From: Acidobacteriota bacterium
GTDB lineage: Bacteria; Acidobacteriota; Terriglobia; Terriglobales; Acidobacteriaceae
Length of the DNA stretch: 64,000 nucleotides
Assembly: GCA_021813745.1 (NCBI GenBank)
Contig: JAKAJO010000026.1
Coordinates: forward strand, 19,822 to 83,821
Reading direction: 5' to 3'
The translations under genes and the position numbers were made by a program. Shown one piece after another: positions 9,215 through 17,665 of this stretch. Position 1 is the stretch's first letter. Each line of letters opens with the position of its first letter. The notes beneath the pieces are model-generated. The model searched no databases. It had not been told where the DNA came from and saw nothing but the letters and a program-made list of their open reading frames with translations.

Positions 9215-9274
9215 GCCTGCGCGGAACGGGTCACTTCCGGTCGTGCTGGAAGTTGGCCCGCTCCGCTTACAGGC
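9215..9274. terminator. Long imperfect hairpin between convergent genes
   Basis: The arms GCCTG-CGCGGAACGGGTCACTTCC and GGAAGTTGGCCCGCTCCGC...CAGGC pair over about 20 bp with a few mismatches around a short loop. They lie between the convergent genes ending at 9116 (+) and 9346 (-). An A-run (9208-9214) on the left supplies a T-run for minus-strand transcription. Confidence 0.55.
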
Positions 9275-9345
9275 GGTTCAGTCTATGTAAGGACAACTCT
9301 ATGGCATAACTCTGCCGGCAACGCCGACTGTCGTCAGGGTTGGGG

Positions 9346-10794
9346 CTACGTTGTCGAAGAGATCGTGGATGCAACCAGCCTCCACTTCCCTCCGCTATAG
9401 AACAGCAAGCCATGCACGCGCAGGGTGGTTCCCGCTGCGATGGTGGTCTGGTCTTCCACGTTGGTGCTCGCCTGCTGATACACCGTAATCTCGGTCGCGG
9501 TGGTCAGCTTGGTAAAGGCGCAATCCGCTGGCAACGTCAGGGTAAACGTCGTCGTTGCTCCAGGCGTAATATCAACGGTCGCTGTACCCCTGGAGCCTTG
9601 CTCGCGCAAACGCACTGTGGTTGCTGTCAGCTCGCCGCACGCCGGGTCGCACGAGGCAATCGGCGTGATGGCTGTGTCGCTCAGCGGAAGGATGCCCTGT
9701 CCCACAAAGATATTGCTGGCGTCGAAGGTTGGCTCAAAGTCAAGACCAGTCAGGCTCACACGGTCTGTATCGATTTCATACGTGGTCGTGTCGAGTAGTT
9801 TGACCAGAAGCGTCTTCGAAAGGTAGTCCGTGTTGATGCTTGCGCCCGCTCCGTTCTGCATCACAATGGTCAGTTGTGTCGCTGGAACAGCATCGACCGC
9901 GGTAATGATTCCGCCTCCCATGGCGCCCGCCGCACTCATCGTCGCGCGCACCTGTTTGGCAAGGTAGGTTCCATCCGATTGAAGTACGGCCGTGACCAGC
10001 ACGCCCATGCCATTGCCCAGTTGCGACATCTGGGTAATGCGTCCCTGGAACCTTGTCTCCGACGTCACCTGGAAGTTAAACATGTTCGTGCTCTGCAGCG
10101 CCTTCATGCTGAATCCACCCGGTGCTGTGCCCGTGATGACGCCCATCAGTTGATACATTCCGCCATTCCGAGCATTCATGCCACTTCCATTGCCGCTGCC
10201 GCTACCGCTCAATGCACCCGTAGAGATGTGAAACTTCGGACTGAATTGGAATGCGCTCCCCGTATCGCCAGAGAGCGAGTGGAGCAGATCGAGATCGAAG
10301 TTGACCGCCAGTGGCGTGCTGCCAACACTCACACTGGAGCTGAATGGTACGGATGCCTGGATGGGTCCGTTGATCGTCTTCTGCTGCAGTGCGCCTGTGT
10401 TGGGATCGAGATACGAAAAAGTGCAGGATGCAATATTCAGTTGGGCGCTTGTGTAGGTTCCCCGCGGCGCTGAGACCAATGCTACGGGTTCCATGGTGCC
10501 GAGCCGATGGATCATCTCAACAGGCGTGCTACTGCCTGCCACCGTGACCGTTTGACCATCGCTCGTCTTCATGGTCATCGACGAGACGTTCATTGAGAAG
10601 GAGAGCAGCCAGTCCGCAGGTGCATCTCCCATGTTCACTTGCACGGCAGTGGTGGCTGCAGGATTGGTTGGAATACTCGATCCGTCACCACCGCAACCTG
10701 CCAGTCCCAACGCCACGACGGCTGTCGCCCACGCTCCCAGCTTCAGGCCGGTTCGCAGATGCGACAGGGTGAGGTATGAGGTTAGCGATTTCAT
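9346..10794 (-). CDS. DUF4382-type lipoprotein (second paralogue)
   Basis: A 482-residue predicted lipoprotein with lipobox ALGLAGC (Cys about 34) and a Gly/Ser/Pro-rich linker. A DUF4382-like domain (VQVNMGDAPADWLLSFSMNV ... APRGTYTSAQLNIAS) is followed by beta-rich DUF5666-like segments (residues about 200-450: YQLMGVITGTAPGGFSMKAL and similar). The ATG at 10794 is preceded by AAAGGAGCAAGAA, so the longer upstream frame is not needed. Its architecture matches the protein at 541-1974, although identity is low. It lies 107 bases downstream of the large IPT-repeat gene and may be co-transcribed. Function is unknown. Confidence 0.82.
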   Translation of the reverse strand: MKSLTSYLTLSHLRTGLKLGAWATAVVALGLAGCGGDGSSIPTNPAATTAVQVNMGDAPADWLLSFSMNVSSMTMKTSDGQTVTVAGSSTPVEMIHRLGTMEPVALVSAPRGTYTSAQLNIASCTFSYLDPNTGALQQKTINGPIQASVPFSSSVSVGSTPLAVNFDLDLLHSLSGDTGSAFQFSPKFHISTGALSGSGSGNGSGMNARNGGMYQLMGVITGTAPGGFSMKALQSTNMFNFQVTSETRFQGRITQMSQLGNGMGVLVTAVLQSDGTYLAKQVRATMSAAGAMGGGIITAVDAVPATQLTIVMQNGAGASINTDYLSKTLLVKLLDTTTYEIDTDRVSLTGLDFEPTFDASNIFVGQGILPLSDTAITPIASCDPACGELTATTVRLREQGSRGTATVDITPGATTTFTLTLPADCAFTKLTTATEITVYQQASTNVEDQTTIAAGTTLRVHGLLFYSGGKWRLVASTISSTT

Positions 10795-10872
10795 TTCTTG
10801 CTCCTTTCCACTTGCAACATGCACGTTGGTCTGGCTTGCTCAATCAACGCTCCATGTCTGTGCGGCGGTGCC

Positions 10873-10900
10873 GCGTGGGGGGGGATCGCTCCCCCCGCGT
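10873..10900 (-). terminator. Very GC-rich hairpin after the IPT-repeat gene
   Basis: Immediately after the stop codon at 10902, reading on the minus strand, GGGGGGA pairs with TCCCCCC around a GCGA loop. There is no T-run. It may stabilise the upstream transcript or partially terminate before the DUF4382 gene. Confidence 0.45.
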
Positions 10901-10901
10901 C

Positions 10902-13900
10902 TTACTGCGGCATCACCTGGGTTATGTACACTCCAGTTCCGCTCTCGCTGGTTATGGGATCAAGCATGCTGGACATCACTGCGAGCCAGTTGTTGCGTAA
11001 TCCATCACGCTCGAAGCCCACGGTGGATACAGTCGACCCGGCTGGAGCGTCAGGATCGATATCCGTGCCGTTGAAGGTTGTGTCGATTACGGTTTGAATC
11101 GGCGCGGCTGTCGGACCCTGCGCCAGGTAGACGCCGTCGACCGAGCCCGTACCTGCTTTGAACGCGACTTCGAATGCATCAGGTCCGCCGCCCATGGTGC
11201 CCGCGACGGAAACAAACGTCGAGGAACGCCACCGCGGAGGTTCTGTCACCTCACCGCCATCGGACTGGCCCACGTTGGGTGGACGTCCGGAGAAGACCCA
11301 GTACACAAAATCGTCAAATTCACCGTTGTTGTTCTTGGCGATTGGATACAGCGTCTTGGTGGTCGTATCGTAAACAAAGATGCCCTGCTGCGCAGGCTCT
11401 TGTGCTTCGAAGCCATTGGGATACATCGTGTTGCAGATCGCAATCATGTCTGCGTTGCCGTCTGCCGCGCAGGTCAGCATGCGAGCCCGCGTTCCTTTAC
11501 CCCAAGCTCCCCAGAAGCCAACGTACCGGCCATCAAAGGAAAGTGCTTCGCCAAGGCGCGTGAAGGTGACGCCGTCTGCTTCGCCCGGCACTTGGCTGCC
11601 AAGCTGCACAAGCGGTTCAAGGGGCGGCGCAGAGATCAGAGGCGCTTCGTAGATGCCGCCCATCTTCGGATCGTCTTCGTTATCCAGGCCAAGGAAGACC
11701 ATCTCTCCGTTCGCGGCACTCGGCGGCGCAGTTGATCCAAAGACCACGGAGCCTCCCTCGCCCTGTCCCGGAATCACGGTGTCGGAGTTCGCAATCAGCG
11801 TGATCGGAGACTTACCTTCACCGCTGGTCACGTCGCGGAAGAAGACGCCTGTTTTGCCGCCTCCATCCACCGTGTAGTTGCCCTTGAAGACGACCGTGTT
11901 GCCGCCGGTCACGGATGGTGCTCCGGGGAACTGGTCGAAACGCGTGCCCGCTGGAGCACCCGGCACTTGCAGGTATTCAAAGCCTGGTGCACTCCCCATG
12001 AGGCCCGTCCCGCTCATCAAAGCTCCTTGTGGATTGGTGTAAATTCCCGTGGTGCCAATCCGCGTCTCCGTCCCGTCTGCGAGCGTGAATGTCCACACCG
12101 GTTGAGACTGGCCGCGGAAGGCCACCGTATCGGAGTCCTTGTCCATCCGTGGAAATGACTGGAATTGAATGAACGTTGCAAGCGCGCCGTTGTAGGACGT
12201 GTTATTCGGCTGCGGCACAGCTGTCGTGTTGTCGGTGAGCTTCATCAACGGGCCACCGCCACCGGGCGACATGTCGCGCAGGTAGATGCCGACGGTCGGT
12301 CCCGAAGAGGACTTCGTCTGGCCCTTGAAGACCAGCTCACCGCGTGCATTCACTGAGGGCTGACTGAATCCCTGGTAGGGTAGGGTTGTGTCAGGCGCGT
12401 TCATCTTATGATTGGCCGCGGTACGCCAGCTTGTCTGGGCCTTGCCGTGAACCGCGAGGCTCACTGGGCTTGACAGGCCACCGCCCGGCTCGGGATTCGT
12501 TACGCTGAAGGCAAGGGTTCCAACGCTCGAAAGTTGCGAGGCTGGCACCATCACAACCAGAGCATTCGGCTTGATTGAGGTCGGAGTCAGAGTCTCGGTT
12601 CCAAGCGTAACTGTAGTGCCTTCCACAAAGCCCGTTCCCAGCAAAGTGACTGAAGTATCCGTGGTCCTCGTGGTCAGGCTCGTCGGATTCACGGCGGTCA
12701 CTGTAGGTACAGGATTCTCGACGATAAAGCGAAGCATCTCCGATGTGCCGCCGCCTGGTGATGGATTTGCAACGCTCACCATTTGCGGACCTGCCTTGGT
12801 GAGAGCGGTATCAGGAACCAGAACGCTGATCGATGTTGCCGTGTATGCGCTCGGCGTCAACGTCAGGCTTCCAAACACGACCGCGCTCTGATGAACAAAT
12901 CCGCTGCCGCTAATGGTCAGCGTGAACTCGGGACTCCCCAGCACGATCGTCTTCTGCGAGAGAGCAGAAGCTGTGGGCGCGGGGTTCTCCACCGAAAACG
13001 ACAGAGCATTGGAAGGACCGCCACCGGGGCCGTCATTGCTGACCAGCACGGGATACGTTCCACCGTCCAAAATCGCAGCAGCCGGAACAGAAACCGTCAA
13101 CTCAGATCCCGAGAATGCGGTCGGTGTCAGCTGAAGTGGCCCGAATGCAACCTTTGACGTGTCGACGAACTGCGAGCCTGAAAGCGTCAATGAAAACTCC
13201 GCGCCCCCCGCGACTGCCTTGTCGAGCGACAGAGAACTCAGAACCGGCACAGGATTCTCGACGGTAAAGTCGACCGCGTTCGATGAGCCACCTCCCGGTT
13301 CCACATTCGCTGCCGAAAGGGAGAAGATGCCACTCTTGCCCAGCGCTTCTTTCGGAATGGCGACGGAGATCTGGGACGGCGTGATCGAAGTCGGAACAAG
13401 GTTCAGTTGCCCAAGCCGGATCGTGAGACCATCTACAAATCCTGTTCCCGCAATGTCTATCGTGAAAGCATCACTATTCAGCAATGCTTTACTAACGGAG
13501 ACGGATTGGATGACGGGAACTGGATTGTTCACTGTGAATCGCATCGCGTTGGATGTTCCGCCACCGGGGCCGCCATTCGTCGCAATCACATCCAGAATGG
13601 CTCCTTTGCCGAAGGTCGCCGCCGGCACAAGAACAGAAGCATGTGTTGCACTAATGACTGAAGGGTTCAAATCGAGCGAACCAAAGCGAAGCATCATGCC
13701 GGGTGCGAAGCCTGTACCGATTAGATCCAGGCTGAAGTCAGCGCTGCCGACCAGGGTATTGTCCAGCGAAAGGGATGAGATCACGGGCACAGGATTTAAT
13801 ACGGTGAAATTCGTTGTGCTCGATGTGCCGCCCCCAGGCCCAGGATTCACCACCGCCACCGCGAGTGTCCTGGCTGATGCAAGTTCTGTATCGGGTACGG

Positions 13901-14405
13901 CGACGGTCAGCTTACTCGGAGTCACTGACGATGGCGTGAGCGACTTATCACCGAACTTGACCGTGGTGGTGGAGACAAAGTTCGACCCCGTGATATCCAG
14001 GTTCACGGAAGTGCTGTTGAGCAATACAGATTCCTGTGAAAGAGAAGTGAGTGCAGGAACAGGATTCTCGACAGTGAACGTGAGAGCTGAGGAGGGAAGG
14101 CTGCCGGATACCAGCACGCTAATCACCCCTGCTTTGGAGACTGCGCTCGATGGAACCGTCGCAATCAGTTGTGTTTTCGTCGCAGACGTTGGAGTGAGTG
14201 GAACTCCTCCAAAGAGGATTGAAGTGGTCGGGGTAAAGTTTGTGCCAGTCAGCGTAATAGGAAACTCGCCGGATCCGGCCAGGGTTTTCGTCGGTGTAAG
14301 GCTGCTGAGTGTTGATATGCGCGGACTGCTGCCACATCCCGTCGAAAGAACTATCAGGCATGCAGCTAAGGTAAGGAAGGCAGAGAGCACCACTTTCTGA
14401 TTCAT
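10902..14405 (-). CDS. Large lipoprotein with seven IPT/TIG repeats
   Basis: A 1167-residue exported protein. The lipobox is LIVLSTGC (Cys about 24). Residues about 30-660 are seven tandem repeats of about 90 residues, each of the form NPVPx-x-SLS ... GTGFV ... FGxLxLTP ... VxVP ... NPGPGGGxSN ... FTVE. This is the pattern of IPT/TIG immunoglobulin-like domains joined by a conserved NPVP linker. Residues about 670-1167 form a different domain with recurring VFKG, VGIYLRDM, TGVFFRDV and GVYLAQ segments. It looks beta-propeller-like and is seen in cell-surface proteins, with no catalytic motif recognised. The ATG at 14405 follows GGGAGCTGAAT. Upstream, a strong minus-strand sigma54 box at 14658-14673 implies a leader of about 240 bases. 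Adhesion or envelope binding is inferred. Confidence 0.85.
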   Translation of the reverse strand: MNQKVVLSAFLTLAACLIVLSTGCGSSPRISTLSSLTPTKTLAGSGEFPITLTGTNFTPTTSILFGGVPLTPTSATKTQLIATVPSSAVSKAGVISVLVSGSLPSSALTFTVENPVPALTSLSQESVLLNSTSVNLDITGSNFVSTTTVKFGDKSLTPSSVTPSKLTVAVPDTELASARTLAVAVVNPGPGGGTSSTTNFTVLNPVPVISSLSLDNTLVGSADFSLDLIGTGFAPGMMLRFGSLDLNPSVISATHASVLVPAATFGKGAILDVIATNGGPGGGTSNAMRFTVNNPVPVIQSVSVSKALLNSDAFTIDIAGTGFVDGLTIRLGQLNLVPTSITPSQISVAIPKEALGKSGIFSLSAANVEPGGGSSNAVDFTVENPVPVLSSLSLDKAVAGGAEFSLTLSGSQFVDTSKVAFGPLQLTPTAFSGSELTVSVPAAAILDGGTYPVLVSNDGPGGGPSNALSFSVENPAPTASALSQKTIVLGSPEFTLTISGSGFVHQSAVVFGSLTLTPSAYTATSISVLVPDTALTKAGPQMVSVANPSPGGGTSEMLRFIVENPVPTVTAVNPTSLTTRTTDTSVTLLGTGFVEGTTVTLGTETLTPTSIKPNALVVMVPASQLSSVGTLAFSVTNPEPGGGLSSPVSLAVHGKAQTSWRTAANHKMNAPDTTLPYQGFSQPSVNARGELVFKGQTKSSSGPTVGIYLRDMSPGGGGPLMKLTDNTTAVPQPNNTSYNGALATFIQFQSFPRMDKDSDTVAFRGQSQPVWTFTLADGTETRIGTTGIYTNPQGALMSGTGLMGSAPGFEYLQVPGAPAGTRFDQFPGAPSVTGGNTVVFKGNYTVDGGGKTGVFFRDVTSGEGKSPITLIANSDTVIPGQGEGGSVVFGSTAPPSAANGEMVFLGLDNEDDPKMGGIYEAPLISAPPLEPLVQLGSQVPGEADGVTFTRLGEALSFDGRYVGFWGAWGKGTRARMLTCAADGNADMIAICNTMYPNGFEAQEPAQQGIFVYDTTTKTLYPIAKNNNGEFDDFVYWVFSGRPPNVGQSDGGEVTEPPRWRSSTFVSVAGTMGGGPDAFEVAFKAGTGSVDGVYLAQGPTAAPIQTVIDTTFNGTDIDPDAPAGSTVSTVGFERDGLRNNWLAVMSSMLDPITSESGTGVYITQVMPQ

Positions 14406-14657
14406 ATTCAGCTCCCGATTTCGCACGCGATACGCGGTCGAAATCATGCATTCATGGAATGCCGTCAGGGCATACATCTCGTCTTGGCCCCGGTAAAGCC
14501 TATGCAGCATGCACGGCATTTCGGCTTCCAATCGTGGTGATTCGACATAAGCCACGCATTCTCTGCAAGTTCAGCAAAAAGTGAAAGCGAGAAAAGGAGT
14601 CTGCTCTGTTCAAGCTCTTTTACGAGCCGTCCAAGCATTGAGACGATGCCCGCATGT

Positions 14658-14673
14658 CGCAACGAGGGTGCCA
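14658..14673 (-). promoter_or_regulatory. Sigma54 -24/-12 promoter for the IPT-repeat gene
   Basis: On the minus strand the sequence is TGGCACCCTCGTTGCG, which matches TGGCAC-N5-TTGC at every conserved base with the correct GG-to-GC spacing. The expected transcript start is near 14648. It lies 64 bases from the TTTGAC/GTCAAA site. The next downstream gene is the IPT lipoprotein (ATG at 14405). Confidence 0.7.
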
Positions 14674-14737
14674 TCCGTCTGCTTTGCCGAGTGGCAGTAG
14701 AGCACTTCCAGCTCAATGGCAACCTGGGGACGAATTC

Positions 14738-14754
14738 TTTGACGACGAGTCAAA
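14738..14754. promoter_or_regulatory. TTTGAC-N5-GTCAAA inverted repeat, candidate activator site 1
   Basis: A perfect 6-5-6 inverted repeat preceded by GAATTC and followed by a further TTTTGAC half-site. The same arrangement (TTCTTTGACG...GTCAAA) occurs upstream of the rubrerythrin gene. It lies between two divergent sigma54-type boxes, 64 and 80 bases away, which suits an enhancer. Confidence 0.65.
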
Positions 14755-14834
14755 CTCTTTTGACATCTCAATGAAATTCAACGTCCATCATGGCCCTGAT
14801 GCTTGATTTACGGTGTGCCCCGTGGCTGCTTAAC

Positions 14835-14850
14835 TGGTCAGCAACGTGCA
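14835..14850 (+). promoter_or_regulatory. Weaker sigma54-type box for the zinc-ribbon/P-type ATPase operon
   Basis: TGGTCAGCAACGTGCA keeps GG and TGC at the exact 12-base spacing but deviates in the middle. Support comes mainly from its distance to the inverted repeat (80 bases), almost identical to the 79 bases seen for the rubrerythrin promoter. The predicted leader to 15020 is about 160 bases. Confidence 0.45.
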
Positions 14851-15019
14851 ACGCAAAAGTCAGGGTGCGACTCGTCGCGTACTTCGGAGCCGGTCTGTGC
14901 AGGGAATCCACGGAAGGCCTTCGTGTTGGCTTAGCATGATCAACTGCGCATGGGCCGCACGATGGGATGGAAAGCCGTAAGGATCAGTCCAGAAATACTC
15001 ATAGGAAAGAGGTCATGCA

Positions 15020-15349
15020 ATGCGCTGTGCAAACCCAAAGTGCAATGCTGCCATGATGGAAGCAGTTGGCGGAACAATGACGATGCTAGAACTAGAGCTC
15101 CCGCCTGAAGCGAGAATTGAGCGGAGCGAATGGGGCTTTCCTATTCTTTGCGCCCCAGCGAAGTATTTCTGGCTCTGCGAAGAATGTTCTCGGCTCTATC
15201 TGATCCGTCGTTGGACGACCGCAGGCCTCCTTCTGCAACCGCGCCTGGTCGAAGCTTCAAGACGCGAGGCGGCCCAGGGTCTTGCGCGCAAGCCCCCAGC
15301 GAGTTCCCATCGCGTGCGCCACGACACTGAAATCGCCAGAATTGCCTGA
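15020..15349 (+). CDS. Small zinc-ribbon-like protein upstream of a P-type ATPase
   Basis: A 109-residue protein with two Cys pairs: MRCANPKCNA at the N-terminus (CxxxxC) and FWLCEECSRLYLIRRW at about residue 55 (CxxC). This suggests one zinc-ribbon fold assembled from distant knuckles. The C-terminal 40 residues are Arg/Ala-rich and probably disordered. AAAGAGGTCATGCA precedes the start. The stop codon abuts the ATG of the ATPase gene at 15350, so the two are translationally coupled. No family I can name; a metal-related accessory role is inferred from the neighbour only. Confidence 0.72.
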   Translation: MRCANPKCNAAMMEAVGGTMTMLELELPPEARIERSEWGFPILCAPAKYFWLCEECSRLYLIRRWTTAGLLLQPRLVEASRREAAQGLARKPPASSHRVRHDTEIARIA

Positions 15350-17296
15350 ATGACTCAGAGCGGCGGCCTCATGAACGCAATCCGCGCAAAGTTGTGGACA
15401 CTTTCCGCAACAGCATTTCATTCCGTGATTGCTGCTTGCATCCTTGCAGGAATGGCGACGGCCTGGCTCGCTCCTCATCTCGGCGCCGCTCCTGAGCAGC
15501 GTCCTCTCATTCTGCACGCCGTGGTGCTCATCACCGCAGCTCCCCTTGCCATCGAACTCTTGTGGCAAATTGCAAAGGGGAATTTCGGCGTTGATATTCT
15601 TGCCTTCCTCTCCATCGCGAGCGCATTCTTGCTGCGTCAGGAGTGGGTTGCCGCTGTCGTCATCCTCATGCTCTCCGGCGGCAAGGCCTTGGAAGAGTTC
15701 TCAACGCGCCGCGCCTCATCCGTTCTGCGCGCCCTTGCCCGACGGATGCCGCAAATCGCACATCGCTACGCTGCGGAAGATCGATTGGAAGATGTTTCCA
15801 TCGACACCATCGCCGTGGGTGATCCACTCGTTATTTATCCGCATGAGCTGTGTCCTGTGGATGGCGTCGTCCTTGATGGACTGGGCACGATGGACGAGTC
15901 CTATCTCACCGGCGAGCCCTTTCTGATCGCCAAGGCGCCGGGCGCCACTGTCCTTTCCGGTTCCATCAACGGGGAAACTGCTCTTCGCATTCAGGCCACT
16001 CACATCGCAAAAGACTCCCGTTATGCGCGCATTGTTGAAGTGCTCCATGCCTCGGAGGAACATCGGCCGCGCTTGCGCCGTCTCGGAGAGCGCCTTGGCA
16101 TCTGGTACACACCCGGCGCGATCCTGCTTGCCTCGCTCAGCTGGTGGCTCAGTGGCGACCCGGTGCGCTTTCTGGCGGTCCTCGTCATCGCCACGCCTTG
16201 TCCGCTTCTGCTCGCCATTCCTGTCGCAATTATCGGTGCAGTCTCCGTCGCCGCGCGCAGAGGCATCGTCGTCAAAGACCCATCGATTCTGGAGAAGCTC
16301 GAGTCCTGCACCACCTTGATCGTCGACAAGACCGGTACCTTGACCTATGGCAAGCCGAGCCTTCGGGATGTGGTCTCAGCCGGACAATGGACTCGCCGGC
16401 AACTCATCCAATATGCAGCAAGCCTTGAAAAATTCTCCAAGCATCCTCTCAGCTCCGCGATTCTTCAGGCCGCGGAAGAGGAACATATTCCGCTCATCAC
16501 CCCCCGCGACGTGCATGAGGCGCCGGGGCATGGCCTCTTCGGAGATCTCGATGGATGGAGGGTCACGCTCACTGGCCGTGCAAAAATCCCGGCATCCATG
16601 CAGGATCAGCTTGCCGATTTGAAGCCGGGTCTCGAGTGTGTTCTCCTCATCAACGATCAGCTCGCCGGTCTGATGCGCTTTCATGATCAACCGCGCAAGG
16701 AAACCAGGCCCTTCCTGCATCACGTCGCTTCACACCACGGAATCGAGCAGGTTGTCCTTCTCTCCGGCGACAGGCAGGCTGAGGTTTCGCTATTTGCCGC
16801 CGGAATGGGTATCGAGCATGTGCATGGCGGCAAAAGCCCCGAGGAGAAGGTGGCCATTGTGCGTGAGCTGACCCGCCATCACCGGACCCTCTATCTCGGC
16901 GATGGCATCAACGATGCTCCCGCCATGATGAACGCGACCGCGGGAATCGCCCTCGGCGTCAACAGCGACATCACGGCAGAAGCAGCCGGCGCAGTGATTC
17001 TCCAGTCCTCCCTTGCCAGCGTCGATGAGCTGATTCACATCGGACAACGCATGCGGCGCATTGCCCTTTTCAGTGCAGTCGGTGGGATGATCCTCAGCAT
17101 GATCGGCATGGGTGCCGGCGCCCTCGGATATCTGGCTCCAATTGAAGGAGCCATCCTTCAGGAAGGCATCGATCTTCTTGCCATTCTGAACTCCTTGCGC
17201 ATGATCCTGCCTACGAGGGCCATCGGAGACTTCAATCCGTCCGGCGGCCTCCATTCTTCCGCAATGCCGCTTTCCGCGCCGGTCTGGCATCACTAG
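15350..17296 (+). CDS. Heavy-metal-type (P1B-like) P-type ATPase
   Basis: A 648-residue polytopic membrane ATPase. It has the actuator-domain motif YLTGEP, the phosphorylation site DKTGTLT (Asp about 326), the nucleotide-binding HP motif KHPLSSAI, and the hinge GDGINDAPAM. The membrane ion-site motif reads ATPCPLLLAIPVAI, so it is CPL rather than the CPC of Cu/Zn exporters. There is no N-terminal HMA metal-binding domain; the protein starts almost directly with membrane helices. The transported ion is therefore unclear. It is coupled to the zinc-ribbon gene directly upstream. The upstream region holds a TTTGAC/GTCAAA site with a weak sigma54 box. Confidence 0.88.
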   Translation: MTQSGGLMNAIRAKLWTLSATAFHSVIAACILAGMATAWLAPHLGAAPEQRPLILHAVVLITAAPLAIELLWQIAKGNFGVDILAFLSIASAFLLRQEWVAAVVILMLSGGKALEEFSTRRASSVLRALARRMPQIAHRYAAEDRLEDVSIDTIAVGDPLVIYPHELCPVDGVVLDGLGTMDESYLTGEPFLIAKAPGATVLSGSINGETALRIQATHIAKDSRYARIVEVLHASEEHRPRLRRLGERLGIWYTPGAILLASLSWWLSGDPVRFLAVLVIATPCPLLLAIPVAIIGAVSVAARRGIVVKDPSILEKLESCTTLIVDKTGTLTYGKPSLRDVVSAGQWTRRQLIQYAASLEKFSKHPLSSAILQAAEEEHIPLITPRDVHEAPGHGLFGDLDGWRVTLTGRAKIPASMQDQLADLKPGLECVLLINDQLAGLMRFHDQPRKETRPFLHHVASHHGIEQVVLLSGDRQAEVSLFAAGMGIEHVHGGKSPEEKVAIVRELTRHHRTLYLGDGINDAPAMMNATAGIALGVNSDITAEAAGAVILQSSLASVDELIHIGQRMRRIALFSAVGGMILSMIGMGAGALGYLAPIEGAILQEGIDLLAILNSLRMILPTRAIGDFNPSGGLHSSAMPLSAPVWHH

Positions 17297-17348
17297 GAGT
17301 CGTCAAACGAGAAGCGGAAGACATATCCATTTCAGTCGTATCCCTTCC

Positions 17349-17384
17349 TTTGACTTGTCGCCAAATTACGACATGCTTGTCAAA
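17349..17384. promoter_or_regulatory. TTTGAC...GTCAAA, candidate activator site 3 (extended)
   Basis: TTTGAC (17349-17354) and GTCAAA (17379-17384) lie 24 bases apart, and inside them TGTCG and CGACA form another inverted pair. It looks like two diverged copies of the TTTGAC-N-GTC element seen at 14738 and 22479. It lies 68 bases before a perfect sigma54 box. Confidence 0.5.
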
Positions 17385-17452
17385 AAGTTGAGGCAGACTC
17401 AGCGATCTCATCCGCAAATGTGTGAGTTGCACCATTCGTACTTGCGCAGGAC

Positions 17453-17468
17453 TGGCACGCCATTTGCA
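17453..17468 (+). promoter_or_regulatory. Perfect sigma54 -24/-12 promoter
   Basis: TGGCACGCCATTTGCA matches the consensus TGGCACG-N4-TTGCA at every fixed position. The expected start is near 17479, giving a leader of about 187 bases to the ATG at 17666. This is the strongest sigma54 promoter in the window. Confidence 0.8.
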
Positions 17469-17665
17469 TTCATCAGTGCGTGCAGGATTCGCGCAATAAC
17501 GCAGCGCATTGGCTGGAACGCGGGTCTGCTTGCATGGCGCTTGCGGAGCAAGGTCCGGCGGCGCCACTGCCGGCCTTCGCCGGTGGTCTGATCCATCTCC
17601 GGCAGGAACGCAGGCGCCGGATCAATTGACCGGGCTCCAGAATGAATCAAACAGGGAGGAATCGC

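Larger units (their letters stand above)
14406..15019. other. Divergent regulatory region between the IPT and zinc-ribbon genes
   Basis: A 614-base non-coding stretch containing two divergent sigma54-type boxes around a shared inverted repeat (separate entries). A 57-codon minus-strand frame (14638-14465) starts right at the predicted transcript start but has no ribosome binding site. I treat it as leader RNA. Nothing else is recognisable. Confidence 0.55.

Noticed and set aside
9215..9274. Cloverleaf-like structure that could be a tRNA
   Set aside because: It folds as one long hairpin and lacks the T-loop GTTC and an anticodon arm of tRNA size.
14465..14638. A 57-codon minus-strand frame in the IPT leader
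   Set aside because: It begins about 10 bases after the predicted transcript start and lacks a ribosome binding site; kept only as leader RNA.
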